A stretch of DNA of 64,000 nt from assembly GCF_030272615.1 (NCBI RefSeq), contig NC_081407.1, positions 438,799,230-438,863,229 on the forward strand, written 5' to 3'. The notes beneath the pieces are model-generated. The model searched no databases. It saw only the letters and a program-made list of their open reading frames with translations, and was not told where the DNA came from. This DNA is from Cryptomeria japonica. Taxonomy: Eukaryota; Streptophyta; Pinopsida; Cupressales; Cupressaceae. The translations under genes were made by a program, and so were the position numbers. Each line of letters opens with the position of its first letter. Positions within the stretch are counted from its first letter, which is position 1. Shown piece by piece: positions 1 through 10,660 of this stretch.

Positions 1-885
1 ACTTGGTTATGTTGAAGACATTGTTTGGACACTTTGTCTTGGAGATTTGTTCATTGGTATATTCATGTTTACATATTTGCTATTACTGGCAAATAGGTCT
101 AGGATAAGCATCGACAAGCTTATCTATTCCAGATCAGCACGACACGCTATGGAGATGATTTATTAATGTTGTAAATGCATTAAGCCAACATGTTGAATCA
201 GATATTGCATCGGTTATTGTTCTACTTGTAAATTGTTTTTATTGTAATATCTTTTGTAAAGCCGACCTATACATTTGGTCCTAGGCTTCGGTATATATGT
301 AAGATCTTATTTGTAAGATCGATATGTGATTGAAAAAGGATTGTAATAAGGTATATGCAAGAATAAGAAGAACTATACACGCAGACATCATTTGAAGGTT
401 GAAGGAAGGTTTTTGTGAAGATATATCAGAATTGAACCAGTACTGAATCCAGCATATGAAGATGCTATTTTGAGCAGTACATCATTATTGGATTTAACCA
501 TCCAATTGTAGTCAGTGTGACTCCTATTTGTGTTTGAGCAGTGAGCTCTAGGCGCTTGGCCTTTTTGCATGTGCAGACCCCCTATTGTATACACATATTA
601 TCTGCAGTAGTATCATCTAATTATGGGTAAGGTTTCCCACCGTGGTTTTTCCCATTACAGGGTTTCCACGTACAAATATTGGTGTTATGTGTTGTGGATG
701 ATATTGTCTTTCTGTTTCATACATCAATCTTTACCAGTACTGAAACTAACTGATAAACTGTCTACCGACATTAAGTTTGGTTTACTGGTATTAAGCATTA
801 AGTTTAGATAAGTTGTTTTTGGCTTAAATTTATTTGACAATTGATTTACCCCCCGCCCCCTCTCAGTTGTCTCTGGGACCTAACA
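1..885 (+). mobile_element. Copia-type LTR, family E (5' end outside window)
   Basis: This is the same sequence as the family-E solo LTRs at 47600-48651 (same strand) and 38204-39251 (opposite strand). It has the internal GGTATATATGTAAGATC stretch, the 'ggtttcccaccgtggttt' block and the C-rich motif at 844-872, and it ends in CCTAACA at 885. The next base starts LINE sequence and no primer-binding site follows, so this is a solo LTR or a 3' LTR. The upstream end and TSD lie outside the window; if solo, TTGTC (886-890) would be the right TSD. Confidence 0.85.
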
Positions 886-1207
886 TTGTCTCCATCTTTG
901 GGTAAGAATTTAATTATAGCCTTATTGATTTCGTTCCCCAGAGCGCCATTCCTCAATGCATTATTGTATACTTTGAACATATCATATGTTACCCAAGTCA
1001 TGTGAGCCTTGTAGAATTCAATTAGGAGGCCATCGGCTGCAAGAGACTTCCCATTACTAAAAGAGAGGATGACATCCCTAATCTCACTTTAGGAGATCTT
1101 CCCAACCTGGTCTATCATGCTCAGGGTGATTTTCCTTAGGATCATTCTTTTGCATAATTCTTGGGCATATTGATACTCTACCTTTCTATCTTCAACAATA
1201 AATTTCT
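886..1207 (-). pseudogene. LINE (non-LTR retrotransposon) reverse-transcriptase fragment
   Basis: On the minus strand one frame reads through most of this stretch. It includes NGKSLAADGLLIEFYKA, which matches the conserved LINE RT block usually seen as NGK-x-PG-x-DG-[FL]-x-x-EFYKA, and further on INKAIIKFLPKDGD, which matches the block normally ending in LIPK. A TAA stop interrupts the frame just upstream of SEIRDVILSF. Only about 100 codons are visible. The fragment ends exactly where the LTR at 1-885 begins, so the LTR probably inserted into the LINE and the rest lies left of the window. It has no function as it stands. Confidence 0.8.
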
Positions 1208-1932
1208 TGTTGGTTGGTTGGATTCATTATTGTTTGCTGGAGTATTGTTTAGCAAGATTCATCTTCCATTCTCATTATTTTCTCAAGTTTTGAGGTAAAG
1301 TTCATTATCCTCTTTTCTTATCCTTTGATTTTCTTTATTTGAAATGGAAAAATGTTGTGATTGGGATCTTTCATTTCAATTTGGAAGTGGATTCAATTTT
1401 TGGTTTTGATTACGAAGTTATATGTTAAAATGTGTTCATTTCCATTGTGAAATTTGGGTCTACTTTTAGGTTTTGTGGTCTTTTTTGTTTGTTTTTGTGT
1501 CTTGGGATTGAATTGATGGTGTTTCTGGAAGGTAAACAAGCACCCCTAAAATGGGTCTTGGCTTGATGTTGCCTTCAGAGTTCGTTCAATGCTTGTTTAT
1601 GAATCCCAAGTCATCCCTTTGCAACTACACATTTTGTTGGTGCAAGTGCATAGTAACAAACATCAAATGTGTAGTAACAGTCATCAATTATGCATCATTA
1701 GCTAGCATATTCACAACTTAAGCCCACACTTGTGTAGGACTTAGGTCTTATGTGCAAGTTTATAGTTTTGGCCCTATTTGGCCTTGTTTTGATCAGTTTG
1801 GTTCCTTAGAGCATTCTAGAGGCTTGCATCGGTCATTTACCCTATTGATCCTATGTTTTGGGGTCTATATGATCTATATTGGATTGATTTATGTTCAATA
1901 TGTTCATCCCTAGGAATGATTGTGAAAGAATA
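1208..1932. other. Spacer, no gene seen; part of a dispersed repeat
   Basis: I see no coding sequence. The stretch from about 1740 weakly resembles 61255-61440; both contain 'ctatgttttg' followed by related text. With 3008-3345 it seems to form one old repeat copy split by the LTR at 1933-2924. Confidence 0.5.
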
Positions 1933-2924
1933 TGTTGAACACATGGCAAGACTGAGAGGGGGGGTGAATTAGTCTGGAAATTCAAAACAAATTAATTATA
2001 AACAACACCAACTAACATACCAAAAACACATAAATCATCTACACATGAGTATCAACCATCAACACATGAACACCAGATTTACATGGAAAACCCAAACAAG
2101 AAAAAACCACGGCAAGAATCTAATTCATAATATGAATAAGAATGATTACAAAGTTTTAGGCTTACTATCAAAAAGCAACAACACAAGGAAAGATACAAGG
2201 ACTTGCACAATCGAGGCTCACTGCTTCAGGGCAAGACACACTGTTGTTGAAGAACTCGCTGTTAATCATAAATGACGGGAATAGCGAAATTGAAACTTAG
2301 AAGGATTCTCTTGAACATGAAATTATCCTTGAACAATTGGATCAAGCGACCAACATCATGCCAAACATCTTTGATAACCTCTACTCTTACAACACACTGT
2401 CTTACTAAATATATCACCTTCAAAGGATAATGTGAAGTGTAAACACCTGAGGTCGGCCAAACTTGGAGTAAACATCATTGAACTTTGAAACCATGCCTCT
2501 AGAGTCCAAGAACTCATGCCAATTGAATAGAATGAAGCTAAGGACATTACCAAATTATAGCCAAAATTGCAACACTAGAAGCCATAAAGCGAAGAAATGT
2601 AAAGCATGCATTTCACATGAAAACAATGTTAAACACCGTCACAAACTAGTGAATGCAACTTCCTTAACACTACAATCGAAGCACCAAAGCTTGAATCTAG
2701 CACCTCTAAACACTTCTTAACAAATAACGAATCCATAGATCATCCTGAAACATCCCGGTTACGTGTAGAATACATGTTAACATGCGCAAAAAATAGATGT
2801 ACAATATAGAAGAACTGCGGAGAAAATCTCTTAGCACAACTACATAGGAAATTCAACATCAATTATACCAACTAGTCACTAATGCTAACAAAAGCATGTT
2901 GACATCAATGAGAACACATCAACA
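1933..2924 (-). mobile_element. Copia-type LTR, minus orientation
   Basis: The segment starts TGTTGAACACATGG and ends CACATCAACA, giving inverted TGTTGA/TCAACA termini. Just inside the left end is the G-rich motif (1953-1975), which is the reverse complement of the C-rich motif near the 3' ends of the other copia-type LTRs here. The reverse complement also has the 'gtggttttttcttg...ttttccatgt' block seen in the other families. It is followed by 'actcattctccccaaactt', which on the minus strand could be a polypurine tract, so this may be a 3' LTR of a truncated element. The flanks (GAATA, ACTCA) do not form a TSD. Confidence 0.65.
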
Positions 2925-3007
2925 ACTCATTCTCCCCAAACTTGCAACACTAGAGAGACTACTAGAGTAACTCATGTTGAGGCTATGAAATGACATTCTT
3001 TCCTTCT
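2925..3007 (-). other. Short remnant next to the LTR, possible polypurine tract
   Basis: The first ~19 bases read on the minus strand as AAGTTTGGGGAGAATGAGT directly before the LTR, the position of a polypurine tract. The rest is unassigned and stops where the dispersed repeat resumes. Confidence 0.35.
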
Positions 3008-3345
3008 TGTACTCTAGAACCCTATCCTATGTGGTTGTGTATAGAAGCGTCTGATGGAACCTTGTTATGTATCTTATCTCTCCTTGTGTATACCTTATGT
3101 TTCCTTGGATGTTGATGTTTTACTTGAGAGTTTACCTTGTTTTCTTGTGTGTTTAGGGCCTTGTGTCTATCTCTTGAGCACGATGGGGTGGACCTAAAGG
3201 TTCCACATGGTCAGGTGGTTGTTGCCAAACTCCATTGGGGACTGGTGGACTTGTTCATGTGCATTGGCATGATCTTGTCTTCTTCAGTCCAATACCTTTT
3301 TATTCATGATGCAAATTATTTAGTTATTGTAATTAGTATATATGA
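3008..3345 (+). repeat. Dispersed repeat, copy 1 (copy 2 at 61537-61830)
   Basis: It shares 'tagaaccctatcctatgtgg' and then a ~90-bp block with 61537-61830 in the same orientation. Both copies encode a similar short peptide ending LHWGLVD in the same frame. The copies are clearly diverged by substitution and indels. I cannot name the family. Confidence 0.6.
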
Positions 3346-4280
3346 CACGTATCATTGAGAAGCATTGTAATTGTATTGTTGTTATAACTTGAACACTCAA
3401 TAAGGAGGTTGAAGTAATCTAAATGAATGTATATAATAAGTAAGGTAATTTTAGAATAGCGTTTAAGTGGTTTGGTGTTGGTATCAACTACTCATATATG
3501 GATGGATGGATCTATCATATCTTTTGTTGAAAGGTTATCATAGGAACATTTGGTTTGGTGCTTAAAATGAACATAGTCATAGTTCTAGTTGTTCTTATAT
3601 TATGTGATGTTGTTATTTCATTTATGATTATGTATCTTAGATCTTGTTTAGGAGTGTTGCATGGTAACGGTGTTAGGGAACCCATAGGGGACATAGTTTC
3701 TATGTATGTTTGTCTTCCGCTTGTGCATTTGTAATGGTTAATTATATGATGAGTTAAAGATGTAATGAATTATGTTTAAAAAAAATATTGCTATGTTATT
3801 TTGTTTGATAATCATTAGTTCCTCTAGAAATGCTTAGTGAGGCGCTATAATCACTTTGATAATTTTCATGTTGATTGAGCATTGAATCTCAAAATGAAAG
3901 GTAAATTTATGTAATTGTTAAAGAAGAGAAAAAAGTTCTCTAGGAGCACTAAATGACCCTAATTCCCTAGGTGGAATATGTATGGAATCCAAGGTGGACT
4001 CAAATTAATGAGCATGTCTAGCAATTAACATTTCCCTAGCCTTATATTTGTAATGGACAATTTTATTGATGAATGTGATCTTGTTCTATAAAAAAAGCTA
4101 GATAGAGCACTAGAAATGATAGATTTATGTTAACCTACTAATATGTTCATTGTCTTGCATTTTTGTTGGAAGGTTAAAGTTAAGAATGATTATTTGTTAA
4201 TTCTCAGAATGTTGAAGTAGGCAATGATCTTATGTGTTATTGATAGGTACTTGTTTAGTCTCTCTCAAACAATTAATCAA
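3346..4280. other. AT-rich spacer, nothing recognised
   Basis: No coding sequence, terminal repeats or RNA signals were recognised here. Confidence 0.5.
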
Positions 4281-4352
4281 ATTACTCACTTTACACTAAT
4301 ATTTTCCATTGACATTTGTCAGTGGAAAATAAATTAGTGTAAAGTGAGTAAT
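4281..4352. repeat. 72-bp near-perfect foldback
   Basis: The left arm begins ATTACTCACTTTACACTAAT and the right arm ends ATTAGTGTAAAGTGAGTAAT, its exact reverse complement over 20 bases. Pairing continues inward through TTTTCCA/TGGAAAA and TGACA/TGTCA, with one 2-base bulge and one mismatch, to a loop of about 2 bases. This could be a small foldback transposon remnant or a hairpin RNA source. No TSD is obvious. Confidence 0.85.
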
Positions 4353-5540
4353 TAGAAATGTAGATCTCTCTTATATGAATGAATAGTAGAACTATTGTAC
4401 ACTTTTGACATGGATAACTAGACAATTTTATATGTATGATGGTGCACATTTCTTGTCTCTATTCTTACTCCCATTGGAATGGACTAATTCGCTAAATGAC
4501 CATACATCAAATGTTATTGGCCAAGCTCATAAAAAAACAATGTATTCTCTTCCTTACCTTTACATTTTTTAATTAAAAAGTTAATTTATATTAATGAATA
4601 TATAATACACATGTATTTAATTAAAACTAGTTAAATTAGGAATTCATGTGCCCCATTTGATGTTGTTTTCTTGTTACTCATTAAGGGTCTTGTTATTCTC
4701 TCTTTCTTCTAGTCTATTGAAAGTGACATGCTAGCAATGTTTTGTGTGCAAATGCACAATGTTTTCACTCAATAATTATTTTCTATATAGGATGTACCAC
4801 TTAGATTGTAAGTCATCTATAATGTCATATTGTTATTTTACCCTTTAGTTTCTTCAACATGTACTATGCCATTGACATTAGGTGGCATTATGTGTGGCAA
4901 TAACATGTGTGTGCGCATTACATTATAATTTCTAATGATGTTTGCTCCAAAAAAAATTAAACTGCAGTTTTTCATGGTATTTGTCCATAGTTAAAAATAG
5001 GCAAACAAATCATATCCTACAATTCATTTATTGTGCTAGATCATTTAAGGATCAAGTTTGAGTGTTTAAGTTAAATGCAAGTTTAGCTACAATAACAAGA
5101 CAAAATAATCACCTTTTCTAAATAACTAGCATACCCATCTTTAGAGGAATTTAGGTAGAGTATGCCAAAATATATCATATCTATTCATTATTCCACTTAA
5201 AAACGTTAAAGTATTATATTGTAATTAATATTAAATTACTATTAAAATATGATTATATTATTATGTTTTAGTATATTATTGTTCTTATATATTTATATTT
5301 CCATTAAACCGTTTACAAAAGAAAAAAAAATTGTACCTAATTATGATTATTATATTATTATATTTCTATTAAGCTCTCGACAAAAGCAAAAAATCTATCA
5401 AAACTACATTATTATTAATATATTATCACATCATTATATTTTTATTTTATATTCGTTCTTATCCTTATCCTTAGGTTTTATGTAGGCTCACTTTCAATCC
5501 TCCATGGACCATAATCTATTATTATACTACTATTTTAGTC
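4353..5540. other. AT-rich spacer, nothing recognised
   Basis: No gene was recognised. The short open frame near 5249-5485 is Ile/Tyr/Leu-rich and follows from TATTAT-type sequence, so I do not treat it as coding. Confidence 0.5.

Positions 5541-5578
<38 letters not shown>
5541..5578. repeat. (AT)5(GT)14 microsatellite
   Basis: Five AT dinucleotides are followed directly by fourteen GT dinucleotides, seen directly. Confidence 0.95.
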
Positions 5579-5580
<2 letters not shown>

Positions 5581-5689
5581 CGTTTATTCATGCATTTAAG
5601 TGTCACAAACATGCCAAATTAAATACTTCTAGTTTTTGTTGATAGATGTTTTTATATTTTTACGTGATTGTAATACACCTTCAACATGA

Positions 5690-6960
5690 ATATAGTAGCT
5701 TGAGTAGGAAAAATGGTAGTTGGAGAATAGTCTCATTGAGAAGAAAGAATTATTGAATAATGTGCAAAAGAAATGAATAAATAATAAAACAAAGAATTGT
5801 ACTTTTGACTTTAAATTGACTAGAAAAAGGATGGTTGAAGAATAGTGTCTTCAAGTAGAATTATTGTAAAATGGTTCAATCTAAAGATAATGAGTAAAAC
5901 ATTTTTAAATCCAACTTGCAAAAACTGCAACTAGAATGTAAATATACAATACATACTAGGATAGAGGTGAAATTTAAGGTCACATTGAAGAAGGTGGATG
6001 AAAAAGATATCAGATTGAAGAGGCTAAGATGAAACCTTAAATTATTTTAAGAAATTAAAATTTAAAGACTATCTACCACAAGAAAATAAAGGATACTACT
6101 TATTATCTTAAGTATGGTAATTATTTGACGAGGAATGGTATTTTAAAAAGAGAAGAAACTTTGAAGAATGAGCTTAATCTATAATTAGCAACTAAAAAAT
6201 AACAAACCTAATTCGTAACAACTACAACTAAAATCTAAAAATTAAACTTCTAACTTTTTCTAATCAATTAAAGTTAAGAAAATGGTTCAACCACCATAAG
6301 AAAACAACTTATTCTAATTTTACTAATTATGAAAAAAGGAGGTTGAAGAATAGTCTCTTCAAGAATGAAAAATCATTGAACAATAAGATTAATTTAAATC
6401 CCAATGAGTGAGAAAATAACAAAGAAAGGGCTGTGCTATTTAAGTATACTATATTATTTACAAAGAAACACCAATAGAAGGAATCCTTCGTGAATGAACT
6501 TAAACTAAGTCCAAAAAGTTAAAAATAGAAAACCCAACTTATAAACATTACAACTAAAATCTAAAAATATAATTTGCAGCAAACATTAGGTATAAATTTA
6601 GGAGGCTCCAAAATAGAGACACGAGCTTTTAACTTCAAATCAATTCAAGTTAAAAAAAGTTTAGCCACTGCAAGTAAACAAAAGATTTTAAGTTTACTAA
6701 TTATGAAAAACGGAGGTTGGAGAATAGTCTCTTGAAGAAGGAAAAACCATTGGAGAATGAGCTTAATCTAAAGCCCAATGAGTGAGAAAATAACAAGCAA
6801 AAGATTGTACTTTTGAAACACAATATATTATTTACTAAAGAACTCCTAGAAATGAACCCTTTATAAATAACTTTAACTAGATCCAAAAATTAAAAATAAT
6901 AAACTCAACCTACAAAAACCACATTTAGAATATTATAAGCAAGACTAGCTTTTATAAGCA
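5690..6960. repeat. Degenerate tandem array, ~375-bp period
   Basis: The phrase 'gaggttgaagaatagtctct' occurs at about 6338 and, slightly changed, at about 6713 (spacing ~375), with weaker versions near 5708 and 5833. Each is followed by a related text: an AAAAATCATTGAA-like piece, 'cccaatgagtgagaaaataa', then an 'actacaactaaaatctaaaaa'-like piece. Units are diverged and incomplete, so copy number is approximate. No coding is seen. Confidence 0.6.
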
Positions 6961-7254
6961 CAAGTGGGTGTACAACTATTGGACCATGTACAACTACTAG
7001 CCCTCTCTCCTATATGTTAGACTATTTTTGTTAAAATAATTGTTCCTATAAGTTGATTGTCCAAAAATTTATGATGGAGAGGTTTTATAAAAATCATATT
7101 GTAAAACATTGAAAAGCAACTCTCAACAATTTATTAATACTTTCTAATTAGTATTATATACAAACAGAGATATTATTTAATTTTTTCAATATATGTTAGA
7201 GCTGAGTGAAAATTGTGTGGATGGTGATGCCCCTAATTTCTCCATTGTTTGATG

Positions 7255-7450
7255 ATTTTGTTCACATTTAACATTTGTTGTGACCAATTGATTTCTTCAA
7301 AATAAACATGAAGAACAAAGGGTAACATGATTTGTACAACAAAAGACATGATCATTTGTCCACATTTAACATTTGTTGTGACCATTTGATTTCTACAAAA
7401 TAAACATGAAGAACAAAAGAAAGCATGATTTGTATAACAAAAAACATAAA
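7255..7450. repeat. Two-copy tandem repeat, 98-bp period
   Basis: The text 'cacatttaacatttgttgtg' begins at 7263 and again at 7361. Each is followed by an 'aaaataaacatgaagaacaa' block and a 'catgatttgta(c/t)aacaaaa' block. The two units differ at a few positions. Confidence 0.85.
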
Positions 7451-9182
7451 AGATATGTTGGCTCTACAATTTTTTTTTTAATTCTAGCCCTTAATTTGTA
7501 TTGTAGACCTTGAAAATATTTCCCTTGTTTAACCAACCAACCATGACATTGAGCAACAACCATAAAAGAATATATGAATGGTGTTATTGCAAGATAGTAA
7601 TAGCACTTTATTCCTACTTCCTTCTATTCAGTAGATAGAATCTAAGACGATTTGTACTTGGTGTAGATAAGTAGAACAGTCCCTTACCTCTGATGGTTTA
7701 CCCTATGAATCTCCAAAAGTATGCCAGATATAATTAAGACCTCATAAATGTTCATCCAATCAAACTCATTCCTAAACCTCCAAAGTGCAAACTAAACGTT
7801 GGAGACAGATTTGAAATTACACCTTAAGAATGACATAAAATCTCCCCAACCCAATTACAAGAAGAATCAGGGAAACATTTACCTTTTCAAAGGGAGGTGT
7901 AGGAAGCTCTCTTTTGAATAAATTGTTGCTTGCCCGGGAGGCCCTGTAACAGACATTGTGATGATCTGACTCGACTGAAAAAGCCTATGACCATTTTTTG
8001 AGAAAGATTGTGTAAAGTTAACTTCCTCTTGGGTGAAGCCTCACTGATACTATAGTTGCAGCACAGTAACAATATATGAGCTTATGATTGATCCATTTGG
8101 GTTTCAAAGATTAATTGGACAGGGTGCCCTTTAACTCACTCCCTTTATATCTTCTCTGTTCATGAGGAAATCCTTTTTATCCTTAAAGTTAAAGATTATG
8201 AATTGTACAGTGTAATGTTGTTTTCAGGAGCAAACATCTAAGCAGATCAGGGAAGGAAGTAGCAAGTAATACCTTTTAAAACCTTTCAACGCTGTGGAAT
8301 ATATAGAAATCAATTCTTGCCCAACTAGAATCATAGTGATGTGGAGTTTTGAAGAAAAGTTGTTGGGCAAGAGTTGGAGTTGACAAGCATGCATAAAATA
8401 AAGATAACTCAAGAAAAAGTTTAATAGCCAAATCTCAGTAAAGGACATAAATATCACATGTGATTCCACAATCCTGTGACCCTGACAAAGGCTATTACAA
8501 TTTTAGAACAACTTTGCAAGATTGCCTTTACCATATAAATGTTATATAATGTGTCAAATTAGTTCTACTGTAAACTTTGTAAAAGGCTATGCCTAAAGGG
8601 AGCCTGTGATGCTAAACATGCTTTTAGTTTCTGCTTTTGAACCTTACGGCCTATAAAGCTAAACATGGCAGGCTTTGAATCACGAACACATCCTTATGTA
8701 GTCACAGAAAATGAGGAGCCAGCCAAATGTGTAAACCAGGCACATTATTGGTCCCATTGTTTGGGTTTCTAAAATGCTATTCAATCACATTGAAAAAACA
8801 AATATCAAATAATTTGTTTTCAAGTCTATATATTTTTTACTTTATTTTTTTTACTTTTTATTATCATCTTGATTCTTGATAATGTGTCGAGAGTGTGATT
8901 GAAAACTTAATACAAAAATCTCACACAATCTAATTCAGAAACAACAGCAATAATCAATATAGAATGTGAAAATCTAATATGATTATAATCACTAACATTT
9001 GTACACAACAAACTCAAAATTCTTTTAGAATACAAAAAAGATTTTGCTTCAACCCCAACAAAAGAAGCCATTTGAAACTAAATAAGGAGTAATCAAACCA
9101 AAAAAACAGAAAAAGAGGTGAATAAATTAAGGCAATTCTAACCAATTTCAATCAGAACAACAGTTGTTAAAAAAAAGCTTAC
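7451..9182. other. Spacer, probably single-copy
   Basis: No coding region can be supported firmly. The sequence is less repetitive than most of the window. If the minus-strand exon at 9183-9334 is real, this would be its downstream side on that strand. Confidence 0.4.
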
Positions 9183-9334
9183 CAATTCTAATCAAGCAGC
9201 TCCTCTGTATAAAATACACGGGCTTCCAATATTAAAGCATGAGAGCCATAACACATTTCTTGAATAATGGTGTGCTCAGGGGAAGCTAGGTAATGAGGGA
9301 AGGGAACGGTTCTGCCACGCAATCTTTCTTCCTC
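9183..9334 (-). CDS. Possible host-gene exon, product unknown
   Basis: On the minus strand a pyrimidine-rich tract ending in CTATATAG (9335-9342) looks like a 3' splice site. From 9334 one frame stays open for 48 codons, starting EEERLRGRTVPFPHYLASPE and ending YTEELLD before a TAG at 9188-9190. The other two frames hit stops early. Five bases after the TAG is GTAAGC, a good 5' splice donor (GT at 9181-9182). So this is either a terminal exon, or an internal exon now closed by a stop. The composition (mixed hydrophobic, charged, Pro, His, Cys) looks like real protein rather than a low-complexity shadow. I do not recognise the family. No start codon or partner exon could be placed. Confidence 0.35.
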
Positions 9335-9519
9335 CTATATAGAAAAGAAAAGAAACCTAAAATATAGGTACGTAAAACCCTAACCTAATGACAAGCTTTA
9401 ATAATTGAATAGTCAGACTAGTCTGGGAGCGTGCATACACAGTATTTTGAGGAAGGGCTTCACAATTTACGCATGCACCGGCAGCAGTAGATGCTTCAGC
9501 TGCCAGACACCCCAATCCC

Positions 9520-9573
9520 CAAACTCAGATTGGTGCATAGTTGCTAGAGGTCAAGGGTTCGAGTCCTTTTTTT
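9520..9573 (+). ncRNA. Pol III-like B box with T-run (tRNA/SINE remnant?)
   Basis: GGTTCGAGTCC at 9556-9566 matches the tRNA B-box (T-arm) consensus GGTTCGANTCC, can form a short AAGGG/CCTTT stem, and is followed at once by seven Ts (9567-9573), a pol III-type terminator. Upstream 'tggtgcatagttgctagagg' resembles an A box, but the A-to-B spacing is too short for a normal tRNA with an anticodon arm. A tRNA pseudogene or degenerate SINE head is possible; chance is not excluded. Confidence 0.3.
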
Positions 9574-9574
9574 C

Positions 9575-10211
9575 TCCTGGAAAAACAACATAAGACATTG
9601 ACAACATGAAAATTTCAGTTTAAGATATGAACTGTAAATTTGTTTCGTAGGATTTAATTCAACTTTAATTTGGTTCCTTTCAAAATCTTGTATACAATTA
9701 ATTTCAAACTATTTTTTATTTTTTACGGCAGTTATTTTGGCAAGTTTTCTAAATAATTAAAGTTTCAAGATTATATTATCAATTAGCAATCGCACTATGG
9801 TGTGCAATGGGTACATCAATGAGGTGTGGGAGTTTAATTAGAAAAAATATTGGTGTATTTTTTTATACATTTGTGTAGTCAAGGAGGGCGGCAGCTATTC
9901 TGGTTCATAACATAACATAACATGCAATTACGGATGCATTGCAAACCGTTCACGCAAAAGCGACGATTGTGATTTTTCAAGGGTGTCAATAATACAAACG
10001 TTTTTGGACCCAGAATAGCTATGTTCGTAAATGAGGTGGGTTGTTAAGCCACTTAAAAATTTATGTTTTTTGTGCAAAAAAGATTTCAAATTAGAAGTAA
10101 TACCTTCAAAATCAACAATGCATCCATTTACAAGGATCAAAACATGGTATTAAAACAAAACATTTGAATTAGGAAGATAATTATGCTCCTTTACCAATAG
10201 GCTCGTGTTAT

Positions 10212-10213
<2 letters not shown>
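9575..10213. other. AT-rich spacer, nothing recognised
   Basis: No gene was recognised. There is a short CATAA-type repeat near 9907-9923. Confidence 0.5.

Positions 10214-10303
<90 letters not shown>
10214..10303. repeat. Compound (TG)n(AG)n microsatellite
   Basis: About 17 TG dinucleotides (10215-10248) are followed directly by about 27 GA/AG dinucleotides to 10303. Confidence 0.97.
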
Positions 10304-10306
<3 letters not shown>

Positions 10307-10660
10307 GTAGAGAGATAGAGAGGGTGATAGAGACAGAGATAGGGAGGGACAAATATGGTGTGTGTTTGTATATGTGTGTGTGTGAGAGAGAGAGAGAGAT
10401 GAAGATATATATTGAGAGGGAGAGGGAGAAATAAAGAGAGGAGGGAGGTGAAGTAGAGAGATATAAAAAGAGGTTGTGATAGGGAGAGAGGGAGATATAG
10501 AAATAGAAAGAGGGAGAGGTAAGGATAGAATGAATGAGAGATAGATGTATATAACTTGGGATAGATAGAGGAGGTGAGAGATAAATTTATTGAAAGGTAT
10601 AAATGGAAGGAGAAAAGAAGAGGGAGAGAGAAATAGACAGAGAAATAGGGATACAATGAG
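10304..10660. repeat. Purine-rich (GA) decay zone with second GT/GA tract
   Basis: The strand is almost entirely A/G with scattered T. It includes a second TGTGTGTG-AGAGAG tract at about 10374-10400. This looks like a decayed extension of the microsatellite. The 181-codon Ser/Leu/Tyr-rich open frame on the opposite strand is a by-product of the dinucleotide runs. Confidence 0.85.

Noticed and set aside
2045-2720. Two overlapping short frames (76 and 80 codons)
   Set aside because: They lie within the LTR at 1933-2924, and no other LTR family keeps them.
7887-8072. Minus-strand open frame with possible splice sites, considered as a partner exon of 9183-9334
   Set aside because: The frame starts and ends without a convincing acceptor-donor pair in phase, and the residues show no family signature. 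Left unannotated.
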